Of a stretch of DNA of 8,429 nt, positions 6,703-8,429 are shown piece after piece (position 1 is the first letter of the stretch; each line of letters starts with the position of its first letter). A model generated the notes under the pieces. The model made no database searches. It was not told the DNA's origin and was given only the letters and a program-made list of their open reading frames with translations. The DNA is from Planctomycetota bacterium (GTDB lineage: Bacteria; Planctomycetota; Planctomycetia; Planctomycetales; Planctomycetaceae): contig JAJRTM010000360.1 in the NCBI GenBank assembly GCA_024278285.1, forward strand, positions 1 through 8,429, given 5' to 3'. The translations under genes were made by a program, and so were the position numbers.

Positions 6703-7109
6703 TATTCGCCCTCCGATTCTGGCAAGGGATTATCGAGTAGCCATGCCTCGGCCTTGCGACTGTTGATCAATCGCCAAACGCTCACAACTCTTGCGTGTGC
6801 CGCTGGGCGTGACGATTCGACGTATCCGTTGCGATTGATTATCAAGCCCCGTGTGAAGGGCGTGGGGACCGATCCAAGGAAGTTAGGATTCACACCTTCA
6901 GGAACTTCAAACTTATTGCGGATATCGTCAGCCGTTGCCGATCCGGTATTGAGCAGATGCCGGATGAAAATGTGCCGAGCTTTCAGCAGGATAGCCTTGC
7001 GTGTCGATTCGTGGCCTGCAAGGGCTTCTTCCTTCAACTTGCGAGATTCAAATAAATCGCGACTGTAGCCGCAATTACCGTTGTCTTCTTTTTTTGCAAT
7101 GGGTATCAT
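6702..7109 (-). CDS. winged-helix-like hypothetical protein, first gene of the replication operon
   Basis: A 135-residue protein. The N-terminal third is charged and helical; residues 40-113 read like a winged helix: a helix (ARHIFIRHLLNTG), the GSATADDIRNKF helix pair, then a loop and wing ending in ESSRPAAHARVVSVWRL. I have seen this T-A-D-D and SRPAAH-x-R-V-x-VW pattern in small phage or island proteins upstream of replication genes, but no function is established that I can cite. The ATG at 7107-7109 has only a weak purine-rich site upstream. It joins the replisome-organiser gene through a TAATG stop-start overlap. A hairpin at 7147-7173 separates it from the HTH genes upstream, so it may have its own promoter, though no convincing one is visible. 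Confidence 0.6.
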   Translation of the reverse strand: MIPIAKKEDNGNCGYSRDLFESRKLKEEALAGHESTRKAILLKARHIFIRHLLNTGSATADDIRNKFEVPEGVNPNFLGSVPTPFTRGLIINRNGYVESSRPAAHARVVSVWRLINSRKAEAWLLDNPLPESEGE

Positions 7110-7146
7110 TCGCTTGCTTTCATATCAGGTGTGTGAATAAATGGAG

Positions 7147-7175
7147 AAGCCCCGCTGTGGTAGGTTGGGGCTTTT
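7147..7175 (+). terminator. intrinsic terminator, best on the + strand
   Basis: AAGCCCC (7147-7153) pairs with GGGGCTT (7167-7173) across a 13-nt loop and is followed by more T on the + strand. On the minus strand, the direction of the genes, the hairpin is followed by CTCCATTTATT, a weak U-tract. It may act partly in both directions: limiting read-through from the HTH pair into the replication operon, and blocking antisense transcription into the HTH genes. Confidence 0.6.
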
Positions 7176-7176
7176 T

Positions 7177-7425
7177 CTACGCATGTTCGTTCAGAAATCG
7201 CAGAAGTTCCGTTCGTGGATAGGAATAGCTTTTGCCGATCTTCACGCCACGCAGTCGCCCGGATCGTCGCGCTTCATCAATCGCCCGTGATGTGGTGTCG
7301 AGAATGCGAGCCGCTTCAATCGATGAATAACTCAACCGCTGGTCGAGCAATCCGGAATCAAGGATCGCTTCGACGGTTTCTCGAACAATTGGCGTAATGT
7401 CGGAATCTTCCAGGGTGAGTTTCAC
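7177..7425 (-). CDS. HTH_17-like DNA-binding protein
   Basis: An 82-residue protein. After an acidic N-terminal helix (residues 10-27), residues 31-79 form an excisionase/MerR-type winged helix: LSYSSIEAARIL, DTTSRAIDEARRSGRLRGVKIGKSYSYP, then the closing helix TELLRFLNEH. The R-x-G-R-L-x-x-x-K-I-G wing is typical of the HTH_17 group. The GTG start at 7423-7425 overlaps the stop of the upstream gene (GTGA), with AAAGGGA about 8 bp upstream, so the pair is translationally coupled. Members of this group serve as excisionases or AlpA-like activators; which applies here cannot be told. Confidence 0.7.
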   Translation of the reverse strand: MKLTLEDSDITPIVRETVEAILDSGLLDQRLSYSSIEAARILDTTSRAIDEARRSGRLRGVKIGKSYSYPRTELLRFLNEHA

Positions 7426-7628
7426 TTGCTCGTCCCTTTCTGCTTTTCAATCCATTCATCCAGATCACGGACATCGAAGCGAACGGACCGCCCTATCCGA
7501 ATCGTTGGAATGTTCCCCTCCTTCCCCATTCTCCATACCTCACGTTCGCTAAGTGAAAGGTAAGCGGCGGCGGTCCTGTAGTTTTTAAGCCGTGGCTCGT
7601 CTTTAACTGTCTGTGTTTCGTTTGTCAT
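7422..7628 (-). CDS. AlpA/excisionase-like HTH_17 protein
   Basis: A 68-residue protein that is almost entirely one HTH_17 domain (residues 17-61): YRTAAAYLSLSEREVWRMGKEGNIPTIRIGRSVRFDVRDLDEWI. The I-P-x-x-R-I-G-R-x-V-R-F wing followed by the L-D-E-W-I helix is the classic AlpA/excisionase signature. Start ATG at 7626-7628 with GGAAGGA about 9 bp upstream. It begins 31 bp downstream of the U-run of the hairpin at 7665-7711, so transcription from the promoter at 7818-7846 would have to pass that terminator to reach it. It may regulate the element's early operon or help int excise the element; the separate candidate next to int makes a regulatory role as likely. Confidence 0.75.
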   Translation of the reverse strand: MTNETQTVKDEPRLKNYRTAAAYLSLSEREVWRMGKEGNIPTIRIGRSVRFDVRDLDEWIEKQKGTSK

Positions 7629-7658
7629 GCCTTAGATTCCTTCCTTAAATCAGTCCAT

Positions 7659-7711
7659 AAAAAAAGCCCGTTCACAAAATGTCGGGCTTAACGACACCTT
7701 GCGAACGGGCT
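7659..7711 (-). terminator. strong intrinsic terminator or attenuator
   Basis: On the minus strand, 7711-7692 pairs with 7684-7665 along all 20 positions, 17 Watson-Crick and 3 G-U, around a 7-nt loop (TTAAGCC), and is followed by six U residues (7664-7659). All three departures from perfect complementarity are G-U pairs readable only on the minus-strand RNA, which points to selection for RNA structure in this direction. It ends a transcript from the promoter at 7818-7846, or attenuates it ahead of the HTH gene at 7628. Confidence 0.8.
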
Positions 7712-7811
7712 GGGTTTTTCCCATACCTGCTGCATGGAAACGCAGCGGGTTCACAAGGTGAATGATAAATAACATTCTGTGAACGGGCTGGATTTGTACC
7801 ATACCTGTTGC
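7659..7811 (-). ncRNA. candidate ~150-nt small RNA made of two tandem hairpin units
   Basis: A promoter (7818-7846) and a strong terminator (7659-7711) delimit a minus-strand transcript of about 153 nt. The 5' unit folds as a stem in which AGCCCGTTCACA (7789-7778) faces TGTGAACCCGCT (7755-7744), with a CC/CC internal loop, topped by a GAATG/CATTC helix. The 3' unit is the 20-bp terminator hairpin. Each unit is preceded by CAGGTATGG. The units are degenerate copies about 78-79 bp apart. A 50-codon frame (7802-7650) crosses it but lacks a ribosome site and simply follows the repeat. It could be a trans-acting or antisense RNA controlling the element, or the leader of the HTH operon. Confidence 0.5.
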
Positions 7812-7822
7812 GTCTGAATCCT
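7665..7822. repeat. tandem duplicate of a ~78-bp palindromic unit
   Basis: AGCCCGTTCACA at 7665 and AGCGGGTTCACA at 7744 (79 bp apart) alternate with GAACGGGCTGG at 7703 and 7781 (78 bp apart), followed by CCATACCTGCTGC and CCATACCTGTTGC. Each unit is thus an inverted repeat plus a conserved tail. Besides RNA, the same structure could be a protein-bound or single-strand replication hairpin. Confidence 0.75.
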
Positions 7823-7846
7823 AGGTGTAGGCTTTCGTACTGTCAA
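7818..7846 (-). promoter_or_regulatory. near-consensus sigma70-type promoter
   Basis: On the minus strand, a perfect -35 TTGACA (7846-7841) is followed after exactly 17 bp by TAGGAT (7823-7818), four of six bases of the -10 consensus. Start is expected near 7811. It is the best promoter in the window and drives the hairpin region toward the HTH pair. Confidence 0.65.
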
Positions 7847-7959
7847 GCACTAACTTTATAAAAAGATAATAAACATGATCGTTTTTTCCTGTTGCTGAAA
7901 ACTGAATGTTGCCACAAGTTGCGAAGAGGTGAAACGCTTGTCGTCTCCAAAATAAAAGA
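7847..7959. other. non-coding, partly AT-rich stretch inside the right end of the element
   Basis: No gene is supported here. An AT-rich segment (about 7853-7875, including TTTATAAAAAGATAATAAA) lies upstream of the promoter and could act as an UP element or a bending site for the recombination complex. Nothing else stands out. Confidence 0.4.
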
Positions 7960-7980
7960 CTCGTGAAAGTCTCACGAACG
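7960..7980. repeat. 21-bp arm-type repeat, right copy
   Basis: Identical to 2813-2833 over 21 bp in the same orientation, with the internal inverted pair TCGTGA-N5-TCACGA. It ends 101 bp before the right core repeat. A partial third copy, CTCGTGAAA, follows at 7989-7997, and CGAACGTTCG at 7975-7984 extends the symmetry. It is most likely an integrase or excisionase arm site. Confidence 0.7.
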
Positions 7981-8023
7981 TTCGTTGGCTCGTGAAATCG
8001 AGTGGAAGGGAAGCATGCGGAAA

Positions 8024-8056
8024 TAGCGGTTTCCCAGTTAGAAAACAGCGTTTCCC
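8024..8056 (+). repeat. short direct repeats next to the right core
   Basis: AGCGGTTTCCC (8024-8034) and AGCGTTTCCC (8047-8056) are 23 bp apart, about two helical turns, and lie 26 bp from the right core repeat. They could be further binding sites for the recombination proteins. Confidence 0.3.
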
Positions 8057-8081
8057 GTCCAGTCGCTTACGGTACTTAACA

Positions 8082-8139
8082 GACTTAAAATCCCTTGGCC
8101 CGGATGGGCCGTGTGGGTTCGAGTCCCACCTCGGCTATT
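8082..8139 (+). repeat. attR: 58-bp core, displaced 3' fragment of tRNA-Leu
   Basis: The sequence equals 2672-2729 but is preceded by non-tRNA DNA, so it lacks the acceptor 5' strand, the D arm and most of the 5' anticodon stem and cannot form a tRNA. It is the original chromosomal 3' part of tRNA-Leu, separated by the insertion. Everything after 8139 is chromosomal. Confidence 0.92.
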
Positions 8140-8394
8140 TTTAGATGGGTGAAACCGGGTGCCTTTAGGGCATTGGAATTAGCAGCAGGGTGGCAGTCAC
8201 TGCTGCAGAACTGGGGCTCCGCTTCGCATCCTTTCTGAAACCCGACCATCTCCCGCCTTTTCATCTTTCCCAAGCTGATGTAAAATGCGCGGACACGCAA
8301 TGTGGCGAGCTGCTTTGCCAATTGCTATCCAGGGAATGGGGGTTTGTTCAACGCAAGGAAGCGATCGCCTGTTGACCAGAATGGAGAATGGGAA
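8140..8394. other. chromosomal intergenic stretch, nothing recognised
   Basis: Several open frames cross this region on both strands but none has a ribosome site or a recognisable domain. No RNA gene, clear terminator or repeat is seen. Confidence 0.4.
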
Positions 8395-8429
8395 ATGATG
8401 AGACATTTTCGCTTCCTGACGATAACCAA
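8395..8429 (+). CDS. possible start of a gene truncated by the window edge
   Basis: ATGATG at 8395-8400 is preceded by GGAGA 7 bp upstream and opens a frame reading MMRHFRFLTIT to the window end, which could be the start of a signal peptide. Only 11 codons are visible, so this rests on the start signal alone. Confidence 0.3.
   Translation, partial: MMRHFRFLTIT

Noticed and set aside
7650..7802. 50-codon minus-strand frame through the tandem hairpin units
   Set aside because: It has no ribosome site, its last third is the terminator stem and U-run, and its repeated residues (QPV) follow from the DNA repeat. A 78-bp unit keeps any frame by default.
7665..7822. CRISPR array or integron attC sites
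   Set aside because: There are only two diverged units, no constant repeat with variable spacers, no cas gene, and no attC-type core sites or integron integrase.
8085..8321. Minus-strand frame ending in [14 protein letters not shown]
   Set aside because: That ending is the antisense translation of the tRNA-Leu 3' fragment, a known false-protein artefact; no ribosome site precedes the frame.

Overview
The window reads as a planctomycete chromosome of moderate GC. The first gene is a twin-arginine-exported DUF1501 protein, a family strongly expanded in Planctomycetes, and the left flank holds a decayed IS4-type transposase of a kind I associate with that phylum. Genus cannot be settled from this window.

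Left flank (1-2642): a DUF1501 gene on +, a convergent small two-helix membrane protein on -, then a frameshifted transposase remnant and otherwise gene-free DNA. A tRNA-Leu(UAA) gene follows at 2643-2727.

Integrated element (about 2672-8081, circle of about 5.41 kb): the 3' part of the tRNA-Leu, from the anticodon arm to just past the discriminator base, is repeated perfectly over 58 bp at 8082-8139. The intact tRNA is at the left end; the right copy is the displaced original 3' fragment. Next to the tRNA is a tyrosine integrase with a complete catalytic set, preceded by a small DNA-binding protein that is a good excisionase candidate. A perfect 21-bp repeat lies just inside each end, once in the integrase 3' coding end and once in non-coding DNA near the right end, as expected for integrase arm sites. 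The middle is a leftward operon (7109 to 4647) with overlapping genes: a winged-helix-like protein, a phage-type replisome organiser, a possible helicase loader, an unknown protein and a zinc-ribbon protein. Two overlapping HTH_17/AlpA-like genes lie upstream of it. A lone rightward ribbon-helix-helix-like gene sits between the operon and the excisionase, behind helically phased repeats. No capsid, terminase, conjugation, toxin or resistance gene is visible, so it looks like a minimal integrating and replicating element, possibly a phage satellite or cryptic replicon.

Two non-protein features stand out. A near-consensus promoter (TTGACA, 17 bp, TAGGAT) and a 20-bp hairpin with a U-run delimit a possible ~150-nt RNA (7659-7811, -) built from two tandem hairpin units. 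Five GCGT-core iterons spaced 11-12 bp, next to a polypyrimidine tract, lie inside the replisome-organiser gene, the place where several phages keep their replication origin.

Right flank (8140-8429): chromosomal DNA without a convincing gene except a possible start at 8395 running off the window.
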